64,000 nt of DNA from an uncultured Sutterella sp. (GTDB lineage: Bacteria; Pseudomonadota; Gammaproteobacteria; Burkholderiales; Burkholderiaceae_F). The position numbers were made by a program, and so were the translations under genes. Under the pieces are notes generated by a model. The model saw only the letters and a list, made by a program, of their open reading frames with translations, did no database searches and was not told where the DNA came from. How positions within the stretch are numbered: the stretch's first letter is position 1; every line of letters begins with the position of its first letter. Shown piece by piece: positions 1 to 8,204 of this stretch. Location: positions 8,300-72,299 of the forward strand of contig UQNA01000005.1 in the NCBI GenBank assembly GCA_900542195.1, read 5' to 3'.

Positions 1-254
1 TTTATAACGCCTGTCCGCTTGCTTTAAGAAAAGGGATGTACATCTTCGGAGTTGTCTGCAGCATCGCTTTCTTTGCTGCTCTTGTTTACCTAGGCTCCAT
101 CGAAGTCTGGGATGAGTTTTCTCTGAATGTTTCCAGTGAGTCTTTGGACATTCCGGTCTGGCTTTACACCATGGCCACTCCTTTATTTTCCCTTTTAATC
201 ATTGTGCGCATTATCCAGAAAGTCATCAGTGACTTTAAGTCTGGACTGGTGTAG
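1..254 (+). CDS. TRAP transporter small permease (DctQ-like), C-terminal part
   Basis: The reading frame is open to the left edge, so only about the last 83 residues are visible. Two hydrophobic segments remain, the second within a PVWLYTMATPLFSLLIIVRI-type helix that resembles the C-terminal helix of DctQ (4-TM) subunits. The DctM-like gene starts 9 bases after the stop, the standard Q-M order of tripartite ATP-independent periplasmic transporters. The small permease would associate with DctM in the inner membrane to import an organic acid brought by a periplasmic binding protein, which must lie outside the window. The substrate cannot be told. Confidence 0.85.
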   Translation, partial: YNACPLALRKGMYIFGVVCSIAFFAALVYLGSIEVWDEFSLNVSSESLDIPVWLYTMATPLFSLLIIVRIIQKVISDFKSGLV

Positions 255-263
255 GAGGCAGAA

Positions 264-1556
264 ATGACAGAACTCTTTCAAGATCCGGCACTGGTTCTAC
301 TTCTTCTCTTTGTTATCCCTCTTGCTCTGCGTGTCCCTATTGCGATCTGTCTAGGACTTAGTGCTTCGATTGTTGCCTGGATGTATGACATGGGCATCGA
401 TATGCTGCCCTACAACTTTTTTGCCGGCGTGGCAAAAGTACCTCTCCTAGCAATTCCTTTCTTTATTCTTGCCGGCTTCATCATGGAGAGAGCCGGTATT
501 GCTGCCCGAATCGTCACCTTAGTCGAGACCATCGTAGGAGACATGACCGGCGGATTAGCCATTGCAACTGTTGCCGTAGCAACCTTCTGGGGTGCAGTCA
601 GCGGGTCGGGCCCCGCAACGGTAGCTGCGTTGGGATTAATTTTGATTCCGGCGATGGTTAAAAGCGGTTATGACAAACCTTTTGCAGCAGCCAATGTCTC
701 CGTGACCTCTGGCTTAGCGATTGTTATCCCTCCAAGCATCGCGTTTATCGTTTACGGGGGAATTGCCGATGCCTCCGTTCCGGCTTTATTTGCCGCGGGT
801 ATCATTCCCGGTCTTCTTGTGGCCGGCTGCTTGATGATTTGCGTTTACCTCATTTCTAAAAAACGCGGCTACAGAGGCCTTCCTCGTTCGGTACCTATTT
901 GGAAAGCGTTCAAAGACGCCTTCTGGGGCGTCATGACTCCAGTTGTGATTTTAGGCGGCATTTACGGCGGTATCTTTACTCCAACCGAAGCGGCCGCTGT
1001 GGCTATTTTCTATGGTCTATTTGTTGGTGTCTTTATTTATAGGACATTCAATTCTTTTGAAATTTTATTAGAAGTTCTTGTTGAGTCTGTCAAAGCGACC
1101 GCCGTTATTATGTTTGTTGTGACCTGCGCAGGTCTTTTTGCGTGGGTTGCAAGTACTGTAGGCTTAGTCGAAAAAGGCGCTGAATTCTTATTAGCGTTGT
1201 CTGATAATCCTTGGGTTCTCCTTGCACTTATCAATATCATCCTGTTACTTGCAGGAATGCTTTTAGATGCGATTTCTATTTACTACGTCTTATTGCCCTT
1301 CCTTCTTCCATTGATCAGGCACTTCGGCTGGGACGTTGTATGGTTTGGCGTAATGATGACGGTTAACTTGGCCATTGGTCAGATTACTCCTCCCGTAGCG
1401 GTTAACTTATACGTGGGAGCTCAGATTAGCGGACTAACGATGGAAGAAATTACGCCTGCGGTTATTCCGCTGTTGATAGCTGCGGTTTTGGCGTTGGTAC
1501 TGATCATTTACGTACCTTGGTTCAGTACATTCTTGCCGGCTCTTTGGGGTTTATAA
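264..1556 (+). CDS. dctM: TRAP transporter large permease (DctM-like)
   Basis: 430 residues, the usual length of DctM, with about 11-12 hydrophobic segments. Family-like stretches include FWGAVSGSGPATVAALG near residue 110 and GGIFTPTEAAAVA near residue 240. It is the transport channel of a Na+-driven TRAP system that works with DctQ and a periplasmic solute-binding protein. A GGAGGC motif precedes the ATG. It is the last gene of the visible operon and is followed by a strong hairpin terminator at 1614-1649. Substrate unknown. Assignment to the family is secure; the dctM symbol denotes the family, not proven C4-dicarboxylate uptake. Confidence 0.93.
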   Translation: MTELFQDPALVLLLLFVIPLALRVPIAICLGLSASIVAWMYDMGIDMLPYNFFAGVAKVPLLAIPFFILAGFIMERAGIAARIVTLVETIVGDMTGGLAIATVAVATFWGAVSGSGPATVAALGLILIPAMVKSGYDKPFAAANVSVTSGLAIVIPPSIAFIVYGGIADASVPALFAAGIIPGLLVAGCLMICVYLISKKRGYRGLPRSVPIWKAFKDAFWGVMTPVVILGGIYGGIFTPTEAAAVAIFYGLFVGVFIYRTFNSFEILLEVLVESVKATAVIMFVVTCAGLFAWVASTVGLVEKGAEFLLALSDNPWVLLALINIILLLAGMLLDAISIYYVLLPFLLPLIRHFGWDVVWFGVMMTVNLAIGQITPPVAVNLYVGAQISGLTMEEITPAVIPLLIAAVLALVLIIYVPWFSTFLPALWGL

Positions 1557-1567
1557 CCGTTGATAAA

Positions 1568-1605
1568 GTTCCAGTTGAAGAATGTAGTTTTTTTACTGTT
1601 GAAAC
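1568..1605 (+). repeat. Degenerate CRISPR repeat copy next to array 1
   Basis: A 38-base stretch that matches the array repeat at both ends (start G-T-T-C-CAGTTGAAG, end GTTGAAAC) but has diverged in the middle to a T-rich run. It lies 110 bases before the next, also degenerate, repeat at 1716. I read it as the decayed far end of array 1. It could in principle be an anti-repeat, because a hairpin terminator follows it and a TATAAC hexamer lies at 1552-1557. A much better tracrRNA lies at 63318-63417, so this is the less likely reading. Confidence 0.6.
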
Positions 1606-1613
1606 GAAAACTA

Positions 1614-1650
1614 CGCCGCCGAAAACTAAGGGCCTCCGGCGGCGCTTTTG
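1614..1650 (+). terminator. Rho-independent terminator after dctM
   Basis: An 8-bp GC stem, CGCCGCCG at 1614-1621 pairing with CGGCGGCG at 1637-1644, is followed by CTTTT. It lies 58 bases after the dctM stop, beyond the degenerate repeat, and probably ends the TRAP transcript. It would also insulate the transporter operon from the CRISPR array. Confidence 0.8.
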
Positions 1651-1715
1651 AGTGAGAGACCTCATGATCCCTCACCAATGTCTAGAATTCTACATCAACG
1701 AACTTCGCATTAAAA

Positions 1716-2398
1716 GTTTCAGTTGAAGGATATAATTTTTTTCAATTAAAACTCTTATAGAATGGTAGCTATAAGCTTTACCCCTGTTTCAGTTGAAGGA
1801 TGTAAGTTTGTACGATTGAAACGGTGAAGGGAATGAACAAAGAGGGTCAGGCGGTAAGTTTCAGTTGAAGGATGTAAGTTTGTACGATTGAAACGGCAAG
1901 CTGTGCTTCATTGAGCTAAAGACCTCGAGGTTTCAGTTGAAGGATGTAAGTTTGTACGATTGAAACTCTTTAGTTTCTCTAATACGGAACATGACAGTTA
2001 ACGTTTCAGTTGAAGGATGTAAGTTTGTACAATTGAAACAGAGGAGATCTTCCGAGGACGTCCCATCTTCCTCGTTTCAGTTGAAGGATGTAAGTTTGTA
2101 CAATTGAAACGAGAAAAAGTACGATGACAGTGTAATCAAAGAGCTGTTTCAGTTGAAGGATGTAAGTTTGTACAATTGAAACTGGTATGGGCTTGAACTT
2201 CCAAAGATGCCACAACAGTTTCAGTTGAAGGATGTAAGTTTGTACAATTGAAACGCGGCTCTCCGTATCTTCCGCAACAGATACAGTTTTGTTTCAGTTG
2301 AAGGATGTAAGTTTGTACGATTGAAACTTTTCGACTTCTCTCAACTCTTCAACGGAGAATCGTTTCAGTTGAAGGATGTAAATTTGTACGATTGAAAC
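1716..2398 (+). CRISPR. CRISPR array 1: 10 repeats of 37 bp, 9 spacers of 33-36 bp
   Basis: Repeats start at 1716, 1786, 1858, 1930, 2003, 2074, 2146, 2218, 2291 and 2362. Each begins GTTTCAGTTGAAGGATGTAA and ends ATTGAAAC. The first copy (1716-1752) is degenerate in its second half. The base after TAC varies (TACGATTG in copies 2-4 and 9-10, TACAATTG in copies 5-8). The tracrRNA at 63318-63417 pairs with the plus-strand repeat, so crRNAs should be read left to right with handle GUUUCAGUUG, like Francisella type II-B crRNA. The TACAAT-like hexamer near the repeat 3' end could act as a -10 element in each repeat, as known for type II-C arrays (inference). No cas gene lies next to this array. 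I recognised no spacer match inside the window. Confidence 0.97.
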
Positions 2399-2505
2399 CC
2401 TCAGCTAATGCTATGAAATTTATAAATTTTATTTTGTGTTAGCTGAGGATTTCTTCGAAACAGTTCAAACTGCACGAAAAGTGCCGAATTTTTCGAAAAA
2501 TCTTA
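2399..2505 (+). other. Conserved AT-rich flank (leader-like) of array 1
   Basis: Directly after the last repeat comes a palindromic block (CCTCAGCTAA at 2399-2408 pairing with TTAGCTGAGG at 2439-2448), then an AT-rich tract with a small GCAC-GAAAA-GTGC hairpin. About 100 bases recur with only a few substitutions next to array 2 (58200-58302), in the same position relative to the repeats. Conservation at the less degenerate end suggests the leader, the site of spacer insertion. It lies downstream of the predicted crRNA transcription, so it may also end the transcript. From 2506 to 2763 I see no gene or clear signal. Confidence 0.7.
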
Positions 2506-2763
2506 TACTCACCCCTCTCTCCTATCAATCAGGAGCTCCCGCCGAGTTTGTTTTGTTTTTTAATTAAAAAGTACTCAAACTTGTCGATTTCAGCAAAATT
2601 GAATCTTTTTTCTGCCCGAAGAATGAGATAGACCAGAAGTTAAGCTTCCGTTTGACATCATTCCGAACAATAAAAAAGAATCGCCGGAACCTGACTGCAA
2701 AAGAAGTTTTCAACCCCCAGTTTTTCAAATAGTCTTTCCTAGAAGAGCTCGGAGAGGCTCTTT

Positions 2764-3192
2764 CTATTTCCAGCTCTTCGACTTATCTTCCACAATGAAA
2801 TTGGTGACTCTGACAGTACTGATCAACTTCTCATCTTTATTAAAGATGTCTACATTCCAGATGTGTGTTCGGCGTCCATGATGCAAACACTTTGCATCAG
2901 CATAGACCCACACGTCATCTCCTGTCTTAACGGAAGAAATATGATTTCCTGAAACAGATGACCCAACCGGTATCTCATTTTCACCGCAATACAGAAAAGA
3001 ACCGTATCCGGCAATAATTTCGGCAAAAGCTAAAGATGCGCCCCCACACAATACGCCAAAGGGTTGAGAAGTCTTTTCATTGACCGGCATCTTGGCCTTT
3101 ACAAGCCCTTCTTCCTCACTGATGAGCTCAATGCCCAAATAGCCAATCATAGAATGTTCGAGAGAATATTTATCCGAGTACTTATCCTGCAT
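2764..3192 (-). CDS. PaaI-type hotdog-fold thioesterase
   Basis: 142 residues, typical for single hotdog-domain acyl-CoA thioesterases. The QPFGVLCGGASLAFAEIIAG stretch (about residues 43-62) matches the catalytic helix of PaaI/MenI-like enzymes (GG-S-x-A-E pattern), and a late strand VTNFIV is typical. It would hydrolyse a CoA thioester in the cytosol; aromatic or isochorismate-derived substrates are common in the family, but the exact one is unknown. The gene stands alone, convergent with array 1 and divergent from the secreted protein at 3320. An internal Met at residue 16 is an alternative start. Confidence 0.85.
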   Translation of the reverse strand: MQDKYSDKYSLEHSMIGYLGIELISEEEGLVKAKMPVNEKTSQPFGVLCGGASLAFAEIIAGYGSFLYCGENEIPVGSSVSGNHISSVKTGDDVWVYADAKCLHHGRRTHIWNVDIFNKDEKLISTVRVTNFIVEDKSKSWK

Positions 3193-3319
3193 TCTTAGCT
3201 CTTTATAGATTTGTTGAATGAAGGCATTAATTTACACTTACATTCTTTACAAAATTTATTTTTAAAATAGGATAAAACCCTTATATCATTAGTTTGTTTC
3301 TATTTATAGGAGAGACAAC

Positions 3320-3640
3320 ATGAAAAAGATTTTAGTGATCTCGTCTTTAATCTTAGGACTTTCCGCTCTCGGTGCACAAGCAGCTGATAAGCTCGAAGTT
3401 CCAACACCGAGCAATTCTGTACCTGCTGCTGAAACAGTGCTTCCTCAGGACGGTCCCAATGGTTTCGTCTCTGATTACCAAAGCGCAAAGGAACATGCCG
3501 CTTCTTTGAAAGACAATGCAAAATCGCTAGATCTTCAATCTCTTCAGCAAAACAAAGAGAATCTCAAAAACGATGCCTCCAATTTGAAGTCTGATCTAAA
3601 AGAATTCAAATTCTCCAGCGATAAATCAACAGTTAAATAA
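3320..3640 (+). CDS. Small exported protein of unknown function
   Basis: 106 residues. It begins with a clear signal peptide (MKKILVISSLILGLSALGAQA, predicted cleavage after AQA). The mature part is charged and low in complexity (Lys, Ser, Leu, Asn rich; DNAKSLDLQSLQQNKENLKND), probably helical with coiled-coil character. A good GGAGAG ribosome site precedes the ATG. The gene is monocistronic with its own terminator at 3658-3691. I do not recognise a family. Periplasmic location is the only firm inference. Confidence 0.8.
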   Translation: MKKILVISSLILGLSALGAQAADKLEVPTPSNSVPAAETVLPQDGPNGFVSDYQSAKEHAASLKDNAKSLDLQSLQQNKENLKNDASNLKSDLKEFKFSSDKSTVK

Positions 3641-3657
3641 TCCTCCTACCTTTTTGT

Positions 3658-3691
3658 CCGGTGCAGCGAAAGCCGTCACCGGATTTTTTTT
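3658..3691 (+). terminator. Rho-independent terminator
   Basis: CCGGTG at 3658-3663 pairs with CACCGG at 3677-3682, followed by A and an uninterrupted T run. It ends the small exported protein gene before pckA. Confidence 0.85.
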
Positions 3692-3836
3692 AAGACTTGT
3701 TCAATCTTGCTACTAATTCTCATTCAAAATTTTTCTTTTCATGGAATGCAAAAAGTAGTAACCTTAAACAGTTAAATTTTGTAACACAACCACGTCCTTG
3801 AGCCTCTAAAAGGTACAAGAAAGTAAGAAGGCTAAG

Positions 3837-5453
3837 ATGAATAATAAAAATATTGACCTTTCCCGCTATGGGATTACCAACGTTAAAGAAATCATTTACA
3901 ACCCATCCTTCGACAAACTTTACGAAGAAGAAACTCATCCTGAACTAAACGGCTACGAAAAAGCCTTCAAAACTGAGTTAGGAGCTCTCAATGTGATGAC
4001 CGGCGTTTACACCGGCCGCTCTCCCAAAGACAAGTACATTGTTAAAGATGAGGTAACGGAAGAAACGGTTTGGTGGAATACTCCGGAATATCCCAACGAC
4101 AATAAGCCTATCACTCCGGAAACTTGGGAAGAATTAGAAAAACAAGCTGTCAAAGAACTTTCAGGCAAAAAACTGTACGTCGTTGATGCCTTCTGCGGAG
4201 CCAACGAACATACTCGTTTGAAAGTTCGGTTTGTCATGGAAGTAGCTTGGCAAGCCCACTTTGTCACCAACATGTTCATTCGTCCCACGCCTGAAGAATT
4301 AGCAAAATTCGGAGAACCTGACTTTGTAGTTTTAACTGCCAGCAAATCCAAAGTAGCAAATTACAAAGAACTCGGCTTACACAGCGAAACTGCCATTGCT
4401 TTCAACCTCAAAAAGAAAATCCAAGTGATTTTGAATACTTGGTATGGCGGCGAAATGAAAAAAGGTATGTTCTCCGTAATGAATTACTTAAATCCATTGC
4501 GTGGAATTGCCTCTATGCACTGTTCAGCAAATACCGATAAATCGCTCAAAGAAACTGCCATCTTTTTCGGTTTATCCGGCACAGGTAAAACAACTCTGTC
4601 CGCTGATCCGAAACGCCTTCTCATTGGGGACGACGAACACGGCTGGGACGATGAAGGTGTCTTTAATTACGAGGGAGGCTGCTACGCGAAGGTAATTAAT
4701 CTCGATGCAGAAAGCGAACCCGATATTTACAAAGCAATCCGCAGAGACGCTTTACTGGAAAATGTCATCGTTGATGAAAACGGAAAGATAGATTTTTCTG
4801 ATTCTTCAGCTACAGAAAATACTCGCGTCTCCTATCCGATTTACCACATTGAAAATACCGTCGAACCAATTTCAAAAGGTCCGCACGCTAAAGACATCAT
4901 CTTCTTGACGGCTGATGCCTTTGGAGTCCTTCCTCCGGTATCCATTCTTGATTCAGATCAAGCTATGTATTATTTCTTATCCGGCTACACCTCCAAATTA
5001 GCCGGAACAGAAAGAGGAATTACGGAACCGAAGCCGACATTTTCTGCCTGCTTCGGAGCAGCTTTCTTAACTCTTCATCCCTTCAAGTATGCCCAAGAGC
5101 TGGTGAAAAAAGCTGAGAAAAGTAATGCCAAGTTCTACCTCGTTAATACCGGATGGAACGGAACTGGAAAACGCATTTCCATTAAAGAAACAAGAGCAAT
5201 TATTGACGCAATTCTGAATCAGTCCATTTTGAAAGAACCGACTGCTTCTATTCCTTTCTTTAATTTGAGATATCCGACTGAAGTCTTTGGAGTGACAAAA
5301 GACGTTTTGGACCCAAGAAGCTCTTACAAAAACCCAGAAGTTTGGGACGAAAAAGCTAAGGAACTCGCTTCTAAATTCATTGCTAACTTCGCCAAATTTG
5401 CGGCAACAAATGAGAAATGCAAGAAGCTTGAGAAATCAGGCCCTCACATTTAG
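3837..5453 (+). CDS. pckA: Phosphoenolpyruvate carboxykinase (ATP)
   Basis: 538 residues, the normal length of bacterial ATP-dependent PEPCK. Landmarks seen are YTGRSPKDKYIV near residue 60, the kinase-1a P-loop FFGLSGTGKTTLSADPKR near residue 243, kinase-2 LLIGDDEHGWDDEGVFNYEG near residue 262, and the adenine-binding NTGWNGTGKRISIKETRAII region near residue 438. It interconverts oxaloacetate + ATP and PEP + CO2 + ADP in the cytosol. In asaccharolytic gut bacteria it can feed gluconeogenesis from dicarboxylates, or run in the carboxylating direction. Single gene with its own terminator. Confidence 0.98.
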   Translation: MNNKNIDLSRYGITNVKEIIYNPSFDKLYEEETHPELNGYEKAFKTELGALNVMTGVYTGRSPKDKYIVKDEVTEETVWWNTPEYPNDNKPITPETWEELEKQAVKELSGKKLYVVDAFCGANEHTRLKVRFVMEVAWQAHFVTNMFIRPTPEELAKFGEPDFVVLTASKSKVANYKELGLHSETAIAFNLKKKIQVILNTWYGGEMKKGMFSVMNYLNPLRGIASMHCSANTDKSLKETAIFFGLSGTGKTTLSADPKRLLIGDDEHGWDDEGVFNYEGGCYAKVINLDAESEPDIYKAIRRDALLENVIVDENGKIDFSDSSATENTRVSYPIYHIENTVEPISKGPHAKDIIFLTADAFGVLPPVSILDSDQAMYYFLSGYTSKLAGTERGITEPKPTFSACFGAAFLTLHPFKYAQELVKKAEKSNAKFYLVNTGWNGTGKRISIKETRAIIDAILNQSILKEPTASIPFFNLRYPTEVFGVTKDVLDPRSSYKNPEVWDEKAKELASKFIANFAKFAATNEKCKKLEKSGPHI

Positions 5454-5470
5454 CTGAATTGACTGAGCAG

Positions 5471-5496
5471 AAAAACCCGGAACAATCCGGGTTTTT
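5471..5496. terminator. Bidirectional terminator between pckA and azlD
   Basis: AAACCCGG and CCGGGTTT form a stem around AACAAT, with A's on one side and T's on the other. It can serve pckA on the plus strand and the azlCD operon on the minus strand, whose last gene stops at 5502. Confidence 0.85.
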
Positions 5497-5501
5497 CATA
5501 A

Positions 5502-5828
5502 TTAAAACATAGAGTTAAACAGGACAACGTAAACTAAAGTTCCGGTAAAAATAGAAAGCAACGCATTTTTCCAGAACCACTGAAGCACTAATGTTGCAAC
5601 AATCGCTGCTAACTCGGGAACCGGCAATCCCCCGTGCGCTAATGCCGCTCCTGTAGAAGAGTGAAGAACCAGTAAAAACATAATAGCCAGCGGCAAGAAT
5701 TTCCCCAGCACAATTGCCCACTTCTGCTTTTGCAGCCATTCTCCGGCCGCAAAAGGCAGTGCTCTCTCCCCGAAACTAATAATCATCATTGCGAAAAACG
5801 TCGCAAAAAGATAACCGTAATCATTCAT
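5502..5828 (-). CDS. azlD: Branched-chain amino acid exporter small subunit AzlD
   Basis: 108 residues with three to four hydrophobic segments, the usual size of AzlD. The RALPFAAGEWLQ motif and PLAIMFLLVLHS helix are typical. It overlaps the end of azlC by 8 bases, so the two are translationally coupled. AzlC and AzlD together form the LIV-E-type exporter of branched-chain amino acids (and azaleucine) in the inner membrane. No regulator gene is next to it. Confidence 0.92.
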   Translation of the reverse strand: MNDYGYLFATFFAMMIISFGERALPFAAGEWLQKQKWAIVLGKFLPLAIMFLLVLHSSTGAALAHGGLPVPELAAIVATLVLQWFWKNALLSIFTGTLVYVVLFNSMF

Positions 5829-6525
5829 AAATCTTCTTCTCCTTCATCTTTCTGCGCGGCAGCATCAGCAGCAATGCTCCAATGCTGGAGAACGCGATAG
5901 CCAAAGCCAGACAATGTTCAACGCTGATTAATCTGGCTGCTCCATAAGAGGCCAATGCAATCCAGACCGGCCACGAAGAGTCTCTTTGTCTCCATTGCTC
6001 GCATAAGAGCATCGCAAACAAACTTGTCAGCACAAAATCAAAACCGCCTAAATTGACTTTGATCCCTAACCCTAAAAGAGCGCCAATCAGACTTCCAAGA
6101 ATCCACCAAAGATAATTAAAGAAAGCTAAAAAGAGTCGGTTGCTCAGAGGAACCGATTTTGGAAGAGTAGTTAATAAAGAGTATGTCTCGTCTGTCAGCA
6201 GAAAAGACAGAAACCACTTAGCCGGACCTTTTTTCGGAACGGTATCTATCAGTGAGAGACCATAAAAGACATGGCGGAGATTAACAACAAAAGTAGCAAA
6301 AGCGATGGCAGAAATCGGAAGCCCTTCCGCCAGCATCGGAATCATCATGTACTGAACTGCTCCTCCATAAATCATGATTGAAGCAAGTGGGGCAAGCCAC
6401 CATTCAGCACCTGCCTGAACAAACAAAAATCCAAAAACAACGCCTAATGGGATATATCCCATAAACACGGGGACAGAAGTTTTTAGGGCCCACTTAATTG
6501 CTTGTGACCGGGAATTTTCTTCCAT
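5821..6525 (-). CDS. azlC: Branched-chain amino acid exporter large subunit AzlC
   Basis: 234 residues with about six hydrophobic segments. The start of the domain shows PVFMGYIPLGVVFGFL, and near residue 50 SIMIYGGAVQYMMIPML followed by ATFVVNLRHVFYGLSL, which are hallmarks of AzlC. It is the main transport subunit for efflux of branched-chain amino acids together with AzlD. The EamA-family permease gene ends two bases upstream on the same strand, so all three genes probably form one exporter operon. Confidence 0.95.
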   Translation of the reverse strand: MEENSRSQAIKWALKTSVPVFMGYIPLGVVFGFLFVQAGAEWWLAPLASIMIYGGAVQYMMIPMLAEGLPISAIAFATFVVNLRHVFYGLSLIDTVPKKGPAKWFLSFLLTDETYSLLTTLPKSVPLSNRLFLAFFNYLWWILGSLIGALLGLGIKVNLGGFDFVLTSLFAMLLCEQWRQRDSSWPVWIALASYGAARLISVEHCLALAIAFSSIGALLLMLPRRKMKEKKIYE

Positions 6526-6527
6526 TT

Positions 6528-7430
6528 TTAGTTCTTTTTCTCCTCTGACTGAACAGAAATAATCATTACATTCGCAAATACAAAAAGAATTCCTAACAGT
6601 TCATAAAGTCCAACGGTTTTCCCATAGAACATGATAGACAGGATGTAAGCCGTGACCGGCTCCATGCACCCAATCAGACTGACTAAAACTGCTGAAAGAT
6701 ATTTGACACTGGACAGATAGCACCAGAAAGCCAGAACGGTTCCTATCGTAACAATGAAAGCGAAAGCCGCAATCGAATTAAGATTCCAGTCAACCTGAAG
6801 CGTCCAAGGAGGATTAAAGCAGCAAGCAACCAGTCCTCCAATTATCATGGCCCATCCGACAACCGGGCATACTCCTAATTTCTTTATAACTTCCTGAGGC
6901 TGAATGGAGTACAAAGCGCATAAAGCACTGGAACACAGTCCCCATAGCAACCCCACAACAGAGAAGTTAAGCTTGCTGAAATCTCCGTCCGTCACAACCA
7001 AAGCAACGCCAGCTGAAGCCAGGACAAAACAAAGACAAGTTGCCGGAGAAGGAAACTTTTTGTCCACAACGCAGTAATAACCGGCGCACATCAAAGGAAT
7101 GACGGTAAATAAAATAGTTGCCAGCGCTGCATCTGCAGCTTTGATAGACAGCATAAATGTCAGTTGGGAACCAAGGATAGTAACGCCTGCAATAGCCACT
7201 TGCGTAAATGCCCACCGAGAAGAGAACGGAGACATGACGTCTGTACCGCCTAAAATTCGGTAGATAAGCAGCAGAAGAATTCCGGCCGACACGAGACGGA
7301 TAGAAACTAGATCGATTGCTTCAAAACGACAATAGTGAAGAAGATATTGGGCAGCGATCCCCATCGCACCCCAGCTGACTGCCGCTCCGAGAGCTAATGA
7401 TATCCCGAGGGCTACTTTGTTACTAGCCAT
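6528..7430 (-). CDS. EamA/DMT-family transporter
   Basis: 300 residues with ten hydrophobic segments in two EamA repeats (about residues 8-140 and 155-290); the second repeat ends in the usual LIGCMEPVTAYILSIMFYGK motif. Drug/metabolite-superfamily permeases of this type usually export amino acids or related metabolites. It is the first gene of the minus-strand operon with azlC and azlD, which supports an amino acid or metabolite efflux role. Exact substrate unknown. It starts at ATG 7430. Confidence 0.9.
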   Translation of the reverse strand: MASNKVALGISLALGAAVSWGAMGIAAQYLLHYCRFEAIDLVSIRLVSAGILLLLIYRILGGTDVMSPFSSRWAFTQVAIAGVTILGSQLTFMLSIKAADAALATILFTVIPLMCAGYYCVVDKKFPSPATCLCFVLASAGVALVVTDGDFSKLNFSVVGLLWGLCSSALCALYSIQPQEVIKKLGVCPVVGWAMIIGGLVACCFNPPWTLQVDWNLNSIAAFAFIVTIGTVLAFWCYLSSVKYLSAVLVSLIGCMEPVTAYILSIMFYGKTVGLYELLGILFVFANVMIISVQSEEKKN

Positions 7431-7562
7431 GATACTTAACTACTTTGATCTTATTGTTTTTAACCTTGAAAACGGAACTTATTTTGGGGTATTAGGAACC
7501 TAGTTAGTTTGCAAACCCTTTATATTCCAAGGTATGTACATCTCTTTTTCTAAGGTGAGTTT

Positions 7563-7970
7563 ATGGATTATAAAGTTTTAGATATTGAAGGTGTCGGTGA
7601 GGAATATGCAAAAAAACTCAATGACGCTGGTATTTTTACTACCTCGGAATATCTTTCCAAAACCGCAACTCCGGCCTTAAGAAAGAAATTAGCAGAGGAA
7701 ACAAAGATTTCTCCGAAATTGATCCTAAAGTTCGCCAACCATGCTGATCTAATTCGCATCAACGGCATTGGACCTCAGTACGCTGAAATTCTTGAACGCG
7801 CAGGAGTAGACACAGTTAACGAATTGAAAAACCGTGTTCCGGCAAATCTAGCTAAAAAGGTTGTTGAAATTAACGAAGAAAAGCATCTCGCAAAACGTTC
7901 TCCAACATTGAAAGATGTAGAAAAATGGGTTGAAGAAGCCAAAACTTTAAAACCGGCTCTCACTTATTAA
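7563..7970 (+). CDS. DUF4332-like helix-hairpin-helix protein
   Basis: 135 residues with two tandem helix-hairpin-helix-like units: LDIEGVGEEYAKKLNDAGIF (residues 6-25) and IRINGIGPQYAEILERAGVD (about 62-81), each followed by a short helix bundle. The pattern matches DUF4332-type proteins, whose role is unknown. HhH units often bind DNA without sequence preference or form protein contacts. A GGTGAG site precedes the ATG, and a strong hairpin (7985-8005) ends the transcript. Monocistronic host gene. Confidence 0.8.
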   Translation: MDYKVLDIEGVGEEYAKKLNDAGIFTTSEYLSKTATPALRKKLAEETKISPKLILKFANHADLIRINGIGPQYAEILERAGVDTVNELKNRVPANLAKKVVEINEEKHLAKRSPTLKDVEKWVEEAKTLKPALTY

Positions 7971-7984
7971 TGTGTTAGTATTTC

Positions 7985-8010
7985 GGGCCCGAAAAGTTCG
8001 GGCCCTTCTT
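7985..8010 (+). terminator. Rho-independent terminator
   Basis: GGGCCCGAA and TTCGGGCCC form a near-perfect 9-bp stem around AAG, followed by TTCTT. It lies 15 bases after the DUF4332-like gene. Confidence 0.85.
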
Positions 8011-8204
8011 ATTCAGGACTTTCTCTTAGCTAATAATGGCTACCCATTGCATGAGAAATGTAAATAAATTGCCCTGCGTATTACGAATTATTACGCTCAG
8101 TTAATCAAATTAACACTTAGGATGTTACATATCGGGCTTTTTGTGTATCTTGTATGCGTGGAGCAAGAAGCTCCATACCTCCAATAATTCAATCAAAGGA
8201 AACT

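Noticed and set aside
1568..1650. Primary tracrRNA candidate next to array 1 on the plus strand
   Set aside because: It needs the opposite crRNA polarity, pairs less well and is degenerate in the middle. The 63318-63417 RNA has a promoter, a better anti-repeat, hairpins and a terminator, and lies next to cas9.
2006..2215. 69-codon frame on the minus strand across array 1
   Set aside because: It is made of repeat units (recurring YKLTSFN/VQTYILQLK strings) and is not a gene.
1753..2361. Array 1 spacers targeting the resident prophage
   Set aside because: I compared the nine spacers by eye with the prophage and saw no long match. A BLASTN search of each spacer against the window and phage databases would decide it.
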